A stretch of DNA of 64,000 nucleotides from Paragorgia papillata. Lineage: Eukaryota > Cnidaria > Anthozoa > Scleralcyonacea > Coralliidae. The translations under genes and the position numbers were made by a program. The notes below the pieces were generated by a model, which saw only the letters and a list, made by a program, of their open reading frames with translations, was not told the DNA's origin and ran no database searches. The stretch covers positions 124,001 through 188,000 of the forward strand of contig JAWNZC010000106.1 in NCBI GenBank assembly GCA_035771165.1, in the 5' to 3' direction. This document shows positions 40,401 through 55,400 of this stretch, one piece after another (the stretch's first letter is position 1; each line of letters opens with the position of its first letter).

Positions 40401-43400
40401 GCTAACGCCAGACGATTTTATTCAGCATAGGGAGAGGTGCAGGCCTCAAAGTGTTAAAACCAATCTCTTTAACACTTTGAAGCTTGACGACGAGTCTTTA
40501 AGGTTTATTCTGGCTAACGCCAGACGATTTTATTCAGCATAGGGAGAGGTGCAGGCCTCAAAGTGTTAAAACCAATCTCTTTAACACTTTGAAGCTTGAC
40601 GACGAGTCTTTAAGGTTTATTCTGGCTAACGCCAGACGATTTTATTCAGCATAGGGAGAGGTGCAGGCCTCAAAGTGTTAAAACCAATCTCTTTAACACT
40701 TTGAAGCTTGACGACGAGTCTTTAAGGTTTATTCTGGCTAACGCCAGACGATTTTATTCAGCATAGGGAGAGGTGCAGGCCTCAAAGTGTTAAAACCAAT
40801 CTCTTTAACACTTTGAAGCTTGACGACGAGTCTTTAAGGTTTATTCTGGCTAACGCCAGACGATTTTATTCAGCATAGGGAGAGGTGCAGGCCTCAAAGT
40901 GTTAAAACCAATCTCTTTAACACTTTGAAGCTTGACGACGAGTCTTTAAGGTTTATTCTGGCTAACGCCAGACGATTTTATTCAGCATAGGGAGAGGTGC
41001 AGGCCTCAAAGTGTTAAAACCAATCTCTTTAACACTTTGAAGCTTGACGACGAGTCTTTAAGGTTTATTCTGGCTAACGCCAGACGATTTTATTCAGCAT
41101 AGGGAGAGGTGCAGGCCTCAAAGTGTTAAAACCAATCTCTTTAACACTTTGAAGCTTGACGACGAGTCTTTAAGGTTTATTCTGGCTAACGCCAGACGAT
41201 TTTATTCAGCATAGGGAGAGAGGTGCAGGCCTCAAAGTGTTAAAACCAATCTCTTTAACACTTTGAAGCTTGACGACGAGTCTTTAAGGTTTATTCTGGC
41301 TAACGCCAGACGATTTTATTCAGCATAGGGAGAGGTGCAGGCCTCAAAGTGTTAAAACCAATCTCTTTAACACTTTGAAGCTTGACGACGAGTCTTTAAG
41401 GTTTATTCTGGCTAACGCCAGACGATTTTATTCAGCATAGGGAGAGGTGCAGGCCTCAAAGTGTTAAAACCAATCTCTTTAACACTTTGAAGCTTGACGA
41501 CGAGTCTTTAAGGTTTATTCTGGCTAACGCCAGACGATTTTATTCAGCATAGGGAGAGGTGCAGGCCTCAAAGTGTTAAAACCAATCTCTTTAACACTTT
41601 GAAGCTTGACGACGAGTCTTTAAGGTTTATTCTGGCTAACGCCAGACGATTTTATTCAGCATAGGGAGAGGTGCAGGCCTCAAAGTGTTAAAACCAATCT
41701 CTTTAACACTTTGAAGCTTGACGACGAGTCTTTAAGGTTTATTCTGGCTAACGCCAGACGATTTTATTCAGCATAGGGAGAGGTGCAGGCCTCAAAGTGT
41801 TAAAACCAATCTCTTTAACACTTTGAAGCTTGACGACGAGTCTTTAAGGTTTATTCTGGCTAACGCCAGACGATTTTATTCAGCATAGGGAGAGGTGCAG
41901 GCCTCAAAGTGTTAAAACCAATCTCTTTAACACTTTGAAGCTTGACGACGAGTCTTTAAGGTTTATTCTGGCTAACGCCAGACGATTTTATTCAGCATAG
42001 GGAGAGGTGCAGGCCTCAAAGTGTTAAAACCAATCTCTTTAACACTTTGAAGCTTGACGACGAGTCTTTAAGGTTTATTCTGGCTAACGCCAGACGATTT
42101 TATTCAGCATAGGGAGAGGTGCAGGCCTCAAAGTGTTAAAACCAATCTCTTTAACACTTTGAAGCTTGACGACGAGTCTTTAAGGTTTATTCTGGCTAAC
42201 GCCAGACGATTTTATTCAGCATAGGGAGAGGTGCAGGCCTCAAAGTGTTTAAAACCAATCTCTTTAACACTTTGAAGCTTGACGACGAGTCTTTAAGGTT
42301 TATTCTGGCTAACGCCAGACGATTTTATTCAGCATAGGGAGAGGTGCAGGCCTCAAAGTGTTAAAACCAATCTCTTTAACACTTTGAAGCTTGACGACGA
42401 GTCTTTAAGGTTTATTCTGGCTAACGCCAGACGATTTTATTCAGCATAGGGAGAGGTGCAGGCCTCAAAGTGTTAAAACCAATCTCTTTAACACTTTGAA
42501 GCTTGACGACGAGTCTTTAAGGTTTATTCTGGCTAACGCCAGACGATTTTATTCAGCATAGGGAGAGGTGCAGGCCTCAAAGTGTTAAAACCAATCTCTT
42601 TAACACTTTGAAGCTTGACGACGAGTCTTTAAGGTTTATTCTGGCTAACGCCAGACGATTTTATTCAGCATAGGGAGAGGTGCAGGCCTCAAAGTGTTAA
42701 AACCAATCTCTTTAACACTTTGAAGCTTGACGACGAGTCTTTAAGGTTTATTCTGGCTAACGCCAGACGATTTTATTCAGCATAGGGAGAGGTGCAGGCC
42801 TCAAAGTGTTAAAACCAATCTCTTTAACACTTTGAAGCTTGACGACGAGTCTTTAAGGTTTATTCTGGCTAACGCCAGACGATTTTATTCAGCATAGGGA
42901 GAGGTGCAGGCCTCAAAGTGTTAAAACCAATCTCTTTAACACTTTGAAGCTTGACGACGAGTCTTTAAGGTTTATTCTGGCTAACGCCAGACGATTTTAT
43001 TCAGCATAGGGAGAGGTGCAGGCCTCAAAGTGTTAAAACCAATCTCTTTAACACTTTGAAGCTTGACGACGAGTCTTTAAGGTTTATTCTGGCTAACGCC
43101 AGACGATTTTATTCAGCATAGGGAGAGGTGCAGGCCTCAAAGTGTTAAAACCAATCTCTTTAACACTTTGAAGCTTGACGACGAGTCTTTAAGGTTTATT
43201 CTGGCTAACGCCAGACGATTTTATTCAGCATAGGGAGAGGTGCAGGCCTCAAAGTGTTAAAACCAATCTCTTTAACACTTTGAAGCTTGACGACGAGTCT
43301 TTAAGGTTTATTCTGGCTAACGCCAGACGATTTTATTCAGCATAGGGAGAGGTGCAGGCCTCAAAGTGTTAAAAACCAATCTCTTTAACACTTTGAAGCT

Positions 43401-46400
43401 TGACGACGAGTCTTTAAGGTTTATTCTGGCTAACGCCAGACGATTTTATTCAGCATAGGGAGAGGTGCAGGCCTCAAAGTGTTAAAACCAATCTCTTTAA
43501 CACTTTGAAGCTTGACGACGAGTCTTTAAGGTTTATTCTGGCTAACGCCAGACGATTTTATTCAGCATAGGGAGAGGTGCAGGCCTCAAAGTGTTAAAAC
43601 CAATCTCTTTAACACTTTGAAGCTTGACGACGAGTCTTTAAGGTTTATTCTGGCTAACGCCAGACGATTTTATTCAGCATAGGGAGAGGTGCAGGCCTCA
43701 AAGTGTTAAAACCAATCTCTTTAACACTTTGAAGCTTGACGACGAGTCTTTAAGGTTTATTCTGGCTAACGCCAGACGATTTTATTCAGCATAGGGAGAG
43801 GTGCAGGCCTCAAAGTGTTAAAACCAATCTCTTTAACACTTTGAAGCTTGACGACGAGTCTTTAAGGTTTATTCTGGCTAACGCCAGACGATTTTATTCA
43901 GCATAGGGAGAGGTGCAGGCCTCAAAGTGTTAAAACCAATCTCTTTAACACTTTGAAGCTTGACGACGAGTCTTTAAGGTTTATTCTGGCTAACGCCAGA
44001 CGATTTTATTCAGCATAGGGAGAGGTGCAGGCCTCAAAGTGTTAAAACCAATCTCTTTAACACTTTGAAGCTTGACGACGAGTCTTTAAGGTTTATTCTG
44101 GCTAACGCCAGACGATTTTATTCAGCATAGGGAGAGGTGCAGGCCTCAAAGTGTTAAAACCAATCTCTTTAACACTTTGAAGCTTGACGACGAGTCTTTA
44201 AGGTTTATTCTGGCTAACGCCAGACGATTTTATTCAGCATAGGGAGAGGTGCAGGCCTCAAAGTGTTAAAACCAATCTCTTTAACACTTTGAAGCTTGAC
44301 GACGAGTCTTTAAGGTTTATTCTGGCTAACGCCAGACGATTTTATTCAGCATAGGGAGAGGTGCAGGCCTCAAAGTGTTAAAACCAATCTCTTTAACACT
44401 TTGAAGCTTGACGACGAGTCTTTAAGGTTTATTCTGGCTAACGCCAGACGATTTTATTCAGCATAGGGAGAGGTGCAGGCCTCAAAGTGTTTAAAACCAA
44501 TCTCTTTAACACTTTGAAGCTTGACGACGAGTCTTTAAGGTTTATTCTGGCTAACGCCAGACGATTTTATTCAGCATAGGGAGAGGTGCAGGCCTCAAAG
44601 TGTTAAAACCAATCTCTTTAACACTTTGAAGCTTGACGACGAGTCTTTAAGGTTTATTCTGGCTAACGCCAGACGATTTTATTCAGCATAGGGAGAGGTG
44701 CAGGCCTCAAAGTGTTAAAACCAATCTCTTTAACACTTTGAAGCTTGACGACGAGTCTTTAAGGTTTATTCTGGCTAACGCCAGACGATTTTATTCAGCA
44801 TAGGGAGAGGTGCAGGCCTCAAAGTGTTAAAACCAATCTCTTTAACACTTTGAAGCTTGACGACGAGTCTTTAAGGTTTATTCTGGCTAACGCCAGACGA
44901 TTTTATTCAGCATAGGGAGAGGTGCAGGCCTCAAAGTGTTAAAACCAATCTCTTTAACACTTTGAAGCTTGACGACGAGTCTTTAAGGTTTATTCTGGCT
45001 AACGCCAGACGATTTTATTCAGCATAGGGAGAGGTGCAGGCCTCAAAGTGTTAAAACCAATCTCTTTAACACTTTGAAGCTTGACGACGAGTCTTTAAGG
45101 TTTATTCTGGCTAACGCCAGACGATTTTATTCAGCATAGGGAGAGGTGCAGGCCTCAAAGTGTTAAAACCAATCTCTTTAACACTTTGAAGCTTGACGAC
45201 GAGTCTTTAAGGTTTATTCTGGCTAACGCCAGACGATTTTATTCAGCATAGGGAGAGGTGCAGGCCTCAAAGTGTTAAAACCAATCTCTTTAACACTTTG
45301 AAGCTTGACGACGAGTCTTTAAGGTTTATTCTGGCTAACGCCAGACGATTTTATTCAGCATAGGGAGAGGTGCAGGCCTCAAAGTGTTAAAACCAATCTC
45401 TTTAACACTTTGAAGCTTGACGACGAGTCTTTAAGGTTTATTCTGGCTAACGCCAGACGATTTTATTCAGCATAGGGAGAGGTGCAGGCCTCAAAGTGTT
45501 AAAACCAATCTCTTTAACACTTTGAAGCTTGACGACGAGTCTTTAAGGTTTATTCTGGCTAACGCCAGACGATTTTATTCAGCATAGGGAGAGGTGCAGG
45601 CCTCAAAGTGTTAAAACCAATCTCTTTAACACTTTGAAGCTTGACGACGAGTCTTTAAGGTTTATTCTGGCTAACGCCAGACGATTTTATTCAGCATAGG
45701 GAGAGGTGCAGGCCTCAAAGTGTTAAAACCAATCTCTTTAACACTTTGAAGCTTGACGACGAGTCTTTAAGGTTTATTCTGGCTAACGCCAGACGATTTT
45801 ATTCAGCATAGGGAGAGGTGCAGGCCTCAAAGTGTTAAAACCAATCTCTTTAACACTTTGAAGCTTGACGACGAGTCTTTAAGGTTTATTCTGGCTAACG
45901 CCAGACGATTTTATTCAGCATAGGGAGAGGTGCAGGCCTCAAAGTGTTAAAACCAATCTCTTTAACACTTTGAAGCTTGACGACGAGTCTTTAAGGTTTA
46001 TTCTGGCTAACGCCAGACGATTTTATTCAGCATAGGGAGAGGTGCAGGCCTCAAAGTGTTAAAACCAATCTCTTTAACACTTTGAAGCTTGACGACGAGT
46101 CTTTAAGGTTTATTCTGGCTAACGCCAGACGATTTTATTCAGCATAGGGAGAGGTGCAGGCCTCAAAGTGTTAAAACCAATCTCTTTAACACTTTGAAGC
46201 TTGACGACGAGTCTTTAAGGTTTATTCTGGCTAACGCCAGACGATTTTATTCAGCATAGGGAGAGGTGCAGGCCTCAAAGTGTTAAAACCAATCTCTTTA
46301 ACACTTTGAAGCTTGACGACGAGTCTTTAAGGTTTATTCTGGCTAACGCCAGACGATTTTATTCAGCATAGGGAGAGGTGCAGGCCTCAAAGTGTTAAAA

Positions 46401-49400
46401 CCAATCTCTTTAACACTTTGAAGCTTGACGACGAGTCTTTAAGGTTTATTCTGGCTAACGCCAGACGATTTTATTCAGCATAGGGAGAGGTGCAGGCCTC
46501 AAAGTGTTAAAACCAATCTCTTTAACACTTTGAAGCTTGACGACGAGTCTTTAAGGTTTATTCTGGCTAACGCCAGACGATTTTATTCAGCATAGGGAGA
46601 GGTGCAGGCCTCAAAGTGTTAAAACCAATCTCTTTAACACTTTGAAGCTTGACGACGAGTCTTTAAGGTTTATTCTGGCTAACGCCAGACGATTTTATTC
46701 AGCATAGGGAGAGGTGCAGGCCTCAAAGTGTTAAAACCAATCTCTTTAACACTTTGAAGCTTGACGACGAGTCTTTAAGGTTTATTCTGGCTAACGCCAG
46801 ACGATTTTATTCAGCATAGGGAGAGGTGCAGGCCTCAAAGTGTTAAAACCAATCTCTTTAACACTTTGAAGCTTGACGACGAGTCTTTAAGGTTTATTCT
46901 GGCTAACGCCAGACGATTTTATTCAGCATAGGGAGAGGTGCAGGCCTCAAAGTGTTAAAACCAATCTCTTTAACACTTTGAAGCTTGACGACGAGTCTTT
47001 AAGGTTTATTCTGGCTAACGCCAGACGATTTTATTCAGCATAGGGAGAGGTGCAGGCCTCAAAGTGTTAAAACCAATCTCTTTAACACTTTGAAGCTTGA
47101 CGACGAGTCTTTAAGGTTTATTCTGGCTAACGCCAGACGATTTTATTCAGCATAGGGAGAGGTGCAGGCCTCAAAGTGTTAAAACCAATCTCTTTAACAC
47201 TTTGAAGCTTGACGACGAGTCTTTAAGGTTTATTCTGGCTAACGCCAGACGATTTTATTCAGCATAGGGAGAGGTGCAGGCCTCAAAGTGTTAAAACCAA
47301 TCTCTTTAACACTTTGAAGCTTGACGACGAGTCTTTAAGGTTTATTCTGGCTAACGCCAGACGATTTTATTCAGCATAGGGAGAGGTGCAGGCCTCAAAG
47401 TGTTAAAACCAATCTCTTTAACACTTTGAAGCTTGACGACGAGTCTTTAAGGTTTATTCTGGCTAACGCCAGACGATTTTATTCAGCATAGGGAGAGGTG
47501 CAGGCCTCAAAGTGTTAAAACCAATCTCTTTAACACTTTGAAGCTTGACGACGAGTCTTTAAGGTTTATTCTGGCTAACGCCAGACGATTTTATTCAGCA
47601 TAGGGAGAGGTGCAGGCCTCAAAGTGTTAAAACCAATCTCTTTAACACTTTGAAGCTTGACGACGAGTCTTTAAGGTTTATTCTGGCTAACGCCAGACGA
47701 TTTTATTCAGCATAGGGAGAGGTGCAGGCCTCAAAGTGTTAAAACCAATCTCTTTAACACTTTGAAGCTTGACGACGAGTCTTTAAGGTTTATTCTGGCT
47801 AACGCCAGACGATTTTATTCAGCATAGGGAGAGGTGCAGGCCTCAAAGTGTTAAAACCAATCTCTTTAACACTTTGAAGCTTGACGACGAGTCTTTAAGG
47901 TTTATTCTGGCTAACGCCAGACGATTTTATTCAGCATAGGGAGAGGTGCAGGCCTCAAAGTGTTAAAACCAATCTCTTTAACACTTTGAAGCTTGACGAC
48001 GAGTCTTTAAGGTTTATTCTGGCTAACGCCAGACGATTTTATTCAGCATAGGGAGAGGTGCAGGCCTCAAAGTGTTAAAACCAATCTCTTTAACACTTTG
48101 AAGCTTGACGACGAGTCTTTAAGGTTTATTCTGGCTAACGCCAGACGATTTTATTCAGCATAGGGAGAGGTGCAGGCCTCAAAGTGTTAAAACCAATCTC
48201 TTTAACACTTTGAAGCTTGACGACGAGTCTTTAAGGTTTATTCTGGCTAACGCCAGACGATTTTATTCAGCATAGGGAGAGGTGCAGGCCTCAAAGTGTT
48301 AAAACCAATCTCTTTAACACTTTGAAGCTTGACGACGAGTCTTTAAGGTTTATTCTGGCTAACGCCAGACGATTTTATTCAGCATAGGGAGAGGTGCAGG
48401 CCTCAAAGTGTTAAAACCAATCTCTTTAACACTTTGAAGCTTGACGACGAGTCTTTAAGGTTTATTCTGGCTAACGCCAGACGATTTTATTCAGCATAGG
48501 GAGAGGTGCAGGCCTCAAAGTGTTAAAACCAATCTCTTTAACACTTTGAAGCTTGACGACGAGTCTTTAAGGTTTATTCTGGCTAACGCCAGACGATTTT
48601 ATTCAGCATAGGGAGAGGTGCAGGCCTCAAAGTGTTAAAACCAATCTCTTTAACACTTTGAAGCTTGACGACGAGTCTTTAAGGTTTATTCTGGCTAACG
48701 CCAGACGATTTTATTCAGCATAGGGAGAGGTGCAGGCCTCAAAGTGTTAAAACCAATCTCTTTAACACTTTGAAGCTTGACGACGAGTCTTTAAGGTTTA
48801 TTCTGGCTAACGCCAGACGATTTTATTCAGCATAGGGAGAGGTGCAGGCCTCAAAGTGTTAAAACCAATCTCTTTAACACTTTGAAGCTTGACGACGAGT
48901 CTTTAAGGTTTATTCTGGCTAACGCCAGACGATTTTATTCAGCATAGGGAGAGGTGCAGGCCTCAAAGTGTTAAAACCAATCTCTTTAACACTTTGAAGC
49001 TTGACGACGAGTCTTTAAGGTTTATTCTGGCTAACGCCAGACGATTTTATTCAGCATAGGGAGAGGTGCAGGCCTCAAAGTGTTAAAACCAATCTCTTTA
49101 ACACTTTGAAGCTTGACGACGAGTCTTTAAGGTTTATTCTGGCTAACGCCAGACGATTTTATTCAGCATAGGGAGAGGTGCAGGCCTCAAAGTGTTAAAA
49201 CCAATCTCTTTAACACTTTGAAGCTTGACGACGAGTCTTTAAGGTTTATTCTGGCTAACGCCAGACGATTTTATTCAGCATAGGGAGAGGTGCAGGCCTC
49301 AAAGTGTTAAAACCAATCTCTTTAACACTTTGAAGCTTGACGACGAGTCTTTAAGGTTTATTCTGGCTAACGCCAGACGATTTTATTCAGCATAGGGAGA

Positions 49401-52400
49401 GGTGCAGGCCTCAAAGTGTTAAAACCAATCTCTTTAACACTTTGAAGCTTGACGACGAGTCTTTAAGGTTTATTCTGGCTAACGCCAGACGATTTTATTC
49501 AGCATAGGGAGAGGTGCAGGCCTCAAAGTGTTAAAACCAATCTCTTTAACACTTTGAAGCTTGACGACGAGTCTTTAAGGTTTATTCTGGCTAACGCCAG
49601 ACGATTTTATTCAGCATAGGGAGAGGTGCAGGCCTCAAAGTGTTAAAACCAATCTCTTTAACACTTTGAAGCTTGACGACGAGTCTTTAAGGTTTATTCT
49701 GGCTAACGCCAGACGATTTTATTCAGCATAGGGAGAGGTGCAGGCCTCAAAGTGTTAAAACCAATCTCTTTAACACTTTGAAGCTTGACGACGAGTCTTT
49801 AAGGTTTATTCTGGCTAACGCCAGACGATTTTATTCAGCATAGGGAGAGGTGCAGGCCTCAAAGTGTTAAAACCAATCTCTTTAACACTTTGAAGCTTGA
49901 CGACGAGTCTTTAAGGTTTATTCTGGCTAACGCCAGACGATTTTATTCAGCATAGGGAGAGGTGCAGGCCTCAAAGTGTTAAAACCAATCTCTTTAACAC
50001 TTTGAAGCTTGACGACGAGTCTTTAAGGTTTATTCTGGCTAACGCCAGACGATTTTATTCAGCATAGGGAGAGGTGCAGGCCTCAAAGTGTTAAAAACCA
50101 ATCTCTTTAACACTTTGAAGCTTGACGACGAGTCTTTAAGGTTTATTCTGGCTAACGCCAGACGATTTTATTCAGCATAGGGAGAGGTGCAGGCCTCAAA
50201 GTGTTAAAACCAATCTCTTTAACACTTTGAAGCTTGACGACGAGTCTTTAAGGTTTATTCTGGCTAACGCCAGACGATTTTATTCAGCATAGGGAGAGGT
50301 GCAGGCCTCAAAGTGTTAAAACCAATCTCTTTAACACTTTGAAGCTTGACGACGAGTCTTTAAGGTTTATTCTGGCTAACGCCAGACGATTTTATTCAGC
50401 ATAGGGAGAGGTGCAGGCCTCAAAGTGTTAAAACCAATCTCTTTAACACTTTGAAGCTTGACGACGAGTCTTTAAGGTTTATTCTGGCTAACGCCAGACG
50501 ATTTTATTCAGCATAGGGAGAGGTGCAGGCCTCAAAGTGTTAAAACCAATCTCTTTAACACTTTGAAGCTTGACGACGAGTCTTTAAGGTTTATTCTGGC
50601 TAACGCCAGACGATTTTATTCAGCATAGGGAGAGGTGCAGGCCTCAAAGTGTTAAAACCAATCTCTTTAACACTTTGAAGCTTGACGACGAGTCTTTAAG
50701 GTTTATTCTGGCTAACGCCAGACGATTTTATTCAGCATAGGGAGAGGTGCAGGCCTCAAAGTGTTAAAACCAATCTCTTTAACACTTTGAAGCTTGACGA
50801 CGAGTCTTTAAGGTTTATTCTGGCTAACGCCAGACGATTTTATTCAGCATAGGGAGAGGTGCAGGCCTCAAAGTGTTAAAACCAATCTCTTTAACACTTT
50901 GAAGCTTGACGACGAGTCTTTAAGGTTTATTCTGGCTAACGCCAGACGATTTTATTCAGCATAGGGAGAGGTGCAGGCCTCAAAGTGTTAAAACCAATCT
51001 CTTTAACACTTTGAAGCTTGACGACGAGTCTTTAAGGTTTATTCTGGCTAACGCCAGACGATTTTATTCAGCATAGGGAGAGGTGCAGGCCTCAAAGTGT
51101 TAAAACCAATCTCTTTAACACTTTGAAGCTTGACGACGAGTCTTTAAGGTTTATTCTGGCTAACGCCAGACGATTTTATTCAGCATAGGGAGAGGTGCAG
51201 GCCTCAAAGTGTTAAAACCAATCTCTTTAACACTTTGAAGCTTGACGACGAGTCTTTAAGGTTTATTCTGGCTAACGCCAGACGATTTTATTCAGCATAG
51301 GGAGAGGTGCAGGCCTCAAAGTGTTAAAACCAATCTCTTTAACACTTTGAAGCTTGACGACGAGTCTTTAAGGTTTATTCTGGCTAACGCCAGACGATTT
51401 TATTCAGCATAGGGAGAGGTGCAGGCCTCAAAGTGTTAAAACCAATCTCTTTAACACTTTGAAGCTTGACGACGAGTCTTTAAGGTTTATTCTGGCTAAC
51501 GCCAGACGATTTTATTCAGCATAGGGAGAGGTGCAGGCCTCAAAGTGTTAAAACCAATCTCTTTAACACTTTGAAGCTTGACGACGAGTCTTTAAGGTTT
51601 ATTCTGGCTAACGCCAGACGATTTTATTCAGCATAGGGAGAGGTGCAGGCCTCAAAGTGTTAAAACCAATCTCTTTAACACTTTGAAGCTTGACGACGAG
51701 TCTTTAAGGTTTATTCTGGCTAACGCCAGACGATTTTATTCAGCATAGGGAGAGGTGCAGGCCTCAAAGTGTTAAAACCAATCTCTTTAACACTTTGAAG
51801 CTTGACGACGAGTCTTTAAGGTTTATTCTGGCTAACGCCAGACGATTTTATTCAGCATAGGGAGAGGTGCAGGCCTCAAAGTGTTAAAACCAATCTCTTT
51901 AACACTTTGAAGCTTGACGACGAGTCTTTAAGGTTTATTCTGGCTAACGCCAGACGATTTTATTCAGCATAGGGAGAGGTGCAGGCCTCAAAGTGTTTAA
52001 AACCAATCTCTTTAACACTTTGAAGCTTGACGACGAGTCTTTAAGGTTTATTCTGGCTAACGCCAGACGATTTTATTCAGCATAGGGAGAGGTGCAGGCC
52101 TCAAAGTGTTAAAACCAATCTCTTTAACACTTTGAAGCTTGACGACGAGTCTTTAAGGTTTATTCTGGCTAACGCCAGACGATTTTATTCAGCATAGGGA
52201 GAGGTGCAGGCCTCAAAGTGTTAAAACCAATCTCTTTAACACTTTGAAGCTTGACGACGAGTCTTTAAGGTTTATTCTGGCTAACGCCAGACGATTTTAT
52301 TCAGCATAGGGAGAGGTGCAGGCCTCAAAGTGTTAAAACCAATCTCTTTAACACTTTGAAGCTTGACGACGAGTCTTTAAGGTTTATTCTGGCTAACGCC

Positions 52401-55400
52401 AGACGATTTTATTCAGCATAGGGAGAGGTGCAGGCCTCAAAGTGTTAAAACCAATCTCTTTAACACTTTGAAGCTTGACGACGAGTCTTTAAGGTTTATT
52501 CTGGCTAACGCCAGACGATTTTATTCAGCATAGGGAGAGGTGCAGGCCTCAAAGTGTTAAAACCAATCTCTTTAACACTTTGAAGCTTGACGACGAGTCT
52601 TTAAGGTTTATTCTGGCTAACGCCAGACGATTTTATTCAGCATAGGGAGAGGTGCAGGCCTCAAAGTGTTAAAACCAATCTCTTTAACACTTTGAAGCTT
52701 GACGACGAGTCTTTAAGGTTTATTCTGGCTAACGCCAGACGATTTTATTCAGCATAGGGAGAGGTGCAGGCCTCAAAGTGTTAAAACCAATCTCTTTAAC
52801 ACTTTGAAGCTTGACGACGAGTCTTTAAGGTTTATTCTGGCTAACGCCAGACGATTTTATTCAGCATAGGGAGAGGTGCAGGCCTCAAAGTGTTAAAACC
52901 AATCTCTTTAACACTTTGAAGCTTGACGACGAGTCTTTAAGGTTTATTCTGGCTAACGCCAGACGATTTTATTCAGCATAGGGAGAGGTGCAGGCCTCAA
53001 AGTGTTAAAACCAATCTCTTTAACACTTTGAAGCTTGACGACGAGTCTTTAAGGTTTATTCTGGCTAACGCCAGACGATTTTATTCAGCATAGGGAGAGG
53101 TGCAGGCCTCAAAGTGTTAAAACCAATCTCTTTAACACTTTGAAGCTTGACGACGAGTCTTTAAGGTTTATTCTGGCTAACGCCAGACGATTTTATTCAG
53201 CATAGGGAGAGGTGCAGGCCTCAAAGTGTTAAAACCAATCTCTTTAACACTTTGAAGCTTGACGACGAGTCTTTAAGGTTTATTCTGGCTAACGCCAGAC
53301 GATTTTATTCAGCATAGGGAGAGGTGCAGGCCTCAAAGTGTTAAAACCAATCTCTTTAACACTTTGAAGCTTGACGACGAGTCTTTAAGGTTTATTCTGG
53401 CTAACGCCAGACGATTTTATTCAGCATAGGGAGAGGTGCAGGCCTCAAAGTGTTAAAACCAATCTCTTTAACACTTTGAAGCTTGACGACGAGTCTTTAA
53501 GGTTTATTCTGGCTAACGCCAGACGATTTTATTCAGCATAGGGAGAGGTGCAGGCCTCAAAGTGTTAAAACCAATCTCTTTAACACTTTGAAGCTTGACG
53601 ACGAGTCTTTAAGGTTTATTCTGGCTAACGCCAGACGATTTTATTCAGCATAGGGAGAGGTGCAGGCCTCAAAGTGTTAAAACCAATCTCTTTAACACTT
53701 TGAAGCTTGACGACGAGTCTTTAAGGTTTATTCTGGCTAACGCCAGACGATTTTATTCAGCATAGGGAGAGGTGCAGGCCTCAAAGTGTTAAAACCAATC
53801 TCTTTAACACTTTGAAGCTTGACGACGAGTCTTTAAGGTTTATTCTGGCTAACGCCAGACGATTTTATTCAGCATAGGGAGAGGTGCAGGCCTCAAAGTG
53901 TTAAAACCAATCTCTTTAACACTTTGAAGCTTGACGACGAGTCTTTAAGGTTTATTCTGGCTAACGCCAGACGATTTTATTCAGCATAGGGAGAGGTGCA
54001 GGCCTCAAAGTGTTAAAACCAATCTCTTTAACACTTTGAAGCTTGACGACGAGTCTTTAAGGTTTATTCTGGCTAACGCCAGACGATTTTATTCAGCATA
54101 GGGAGAGGTGCAGGCCTCAAAGTGTTAAAACCAATCTCTTTAACACTTTGAAGCTTGACGACGAGTCTTTAAGGTTTATTCTGGCTAACGCCAGACGATT
54201 TTATTCAGCATAGGGAGAGGTGCAGGCCTCAAAGTGTTAAAACCAATCTCTTTAACACTTTGAAGCTTGACGACGAGTCTTTAAGGTTTATTCTGGCTAA
54301 CGCCAGACGATTTTATTCAGCATAGGGAGAGGTGCAGGCCTCAAAGTGTTAAAACCAATCTCTTTAACACTTTGAAGCTTGACGACGAGTCTTTAAGGTT
54401 TATTCTGGCTAACGCCAGACGATTTTATTCAGCATAGGGAGAGGTGCAGGCCTCAAAGTGTTAAAACCAATCTCTTTAACACTTTGAAGCTTGACGACGA
54501 GTCTTTAAGGTTTATTCTGGCTAACGCCAGACGATTTTATTCAGCATAGGGAGAGGTGCAGGCCTCAAAGTGTTAAAACCAATCTCTTTAACACTTTGAA
54601 GCTTGACGACGAGTCTTTAAGGTTTATTCTGGCTAACGCCAGACGATTTTATTCAGCATAGGGAGAGGTGCAGGCCTCAAAGTGTTAAAACCAATCTCTT
54701 TAACACTTTGAAGCTTGACGACGAGTCTTTAAGGTTTATTCTGGCTAACGCCAGACGATTTTATTCAGCATAGGGAGAGGTGCAGGCCTCAAAGTGTTAA
54801 AACCAATCTCTTTAACACTTTGAAGCTTGACGACGAGTCTTTAAGGTTTATTCTGGCTAACGCCAGACGATTTTATTCAGCATAGGGAGAGGTGCAGGCC
54901 TCAAAGTGTTAAAACCAATCTCTTTAACACTTTGAAGCTTGACGACGAGTCTTTAAGGTTTATTCTGGCTAACGCCAGACGATTTTATTCAGCATAGGGA
55001 GAGGTGCAGGCCTCAAAGTGTTAAAACCAATCTCTTTAACACTTTGAAGCTTGACGACGAGTCTTTAAGGTTTATTCTGGCTAACGCCAGACGATTTTAT
55101 TCAGCATAGGGAGAGGTGCAGGCCTCAAAGTGTTAAAACCAATCTCTTTAACACTTTGAAGCTTGACGACGAGTCTTTAAGGTTTATTCTGGCTAACGCC
55201 AGACGATTTTATTCAGCATAGGGAGAGGTGCAGGCCTCAAAGTGTTAAAACCAATCTCTTTAACACTTTGAAGCTTGACGACGAGTCTTTAAGGTTTATT
55301 CTGGCTAACGCCAGACGATTTTATTCAGCATAGGGAGAGGTGCAGGCCTCAAAGTGTTAAAACCAATCTCTTTAACACTTTGAAGCTTGACGACGAGTCT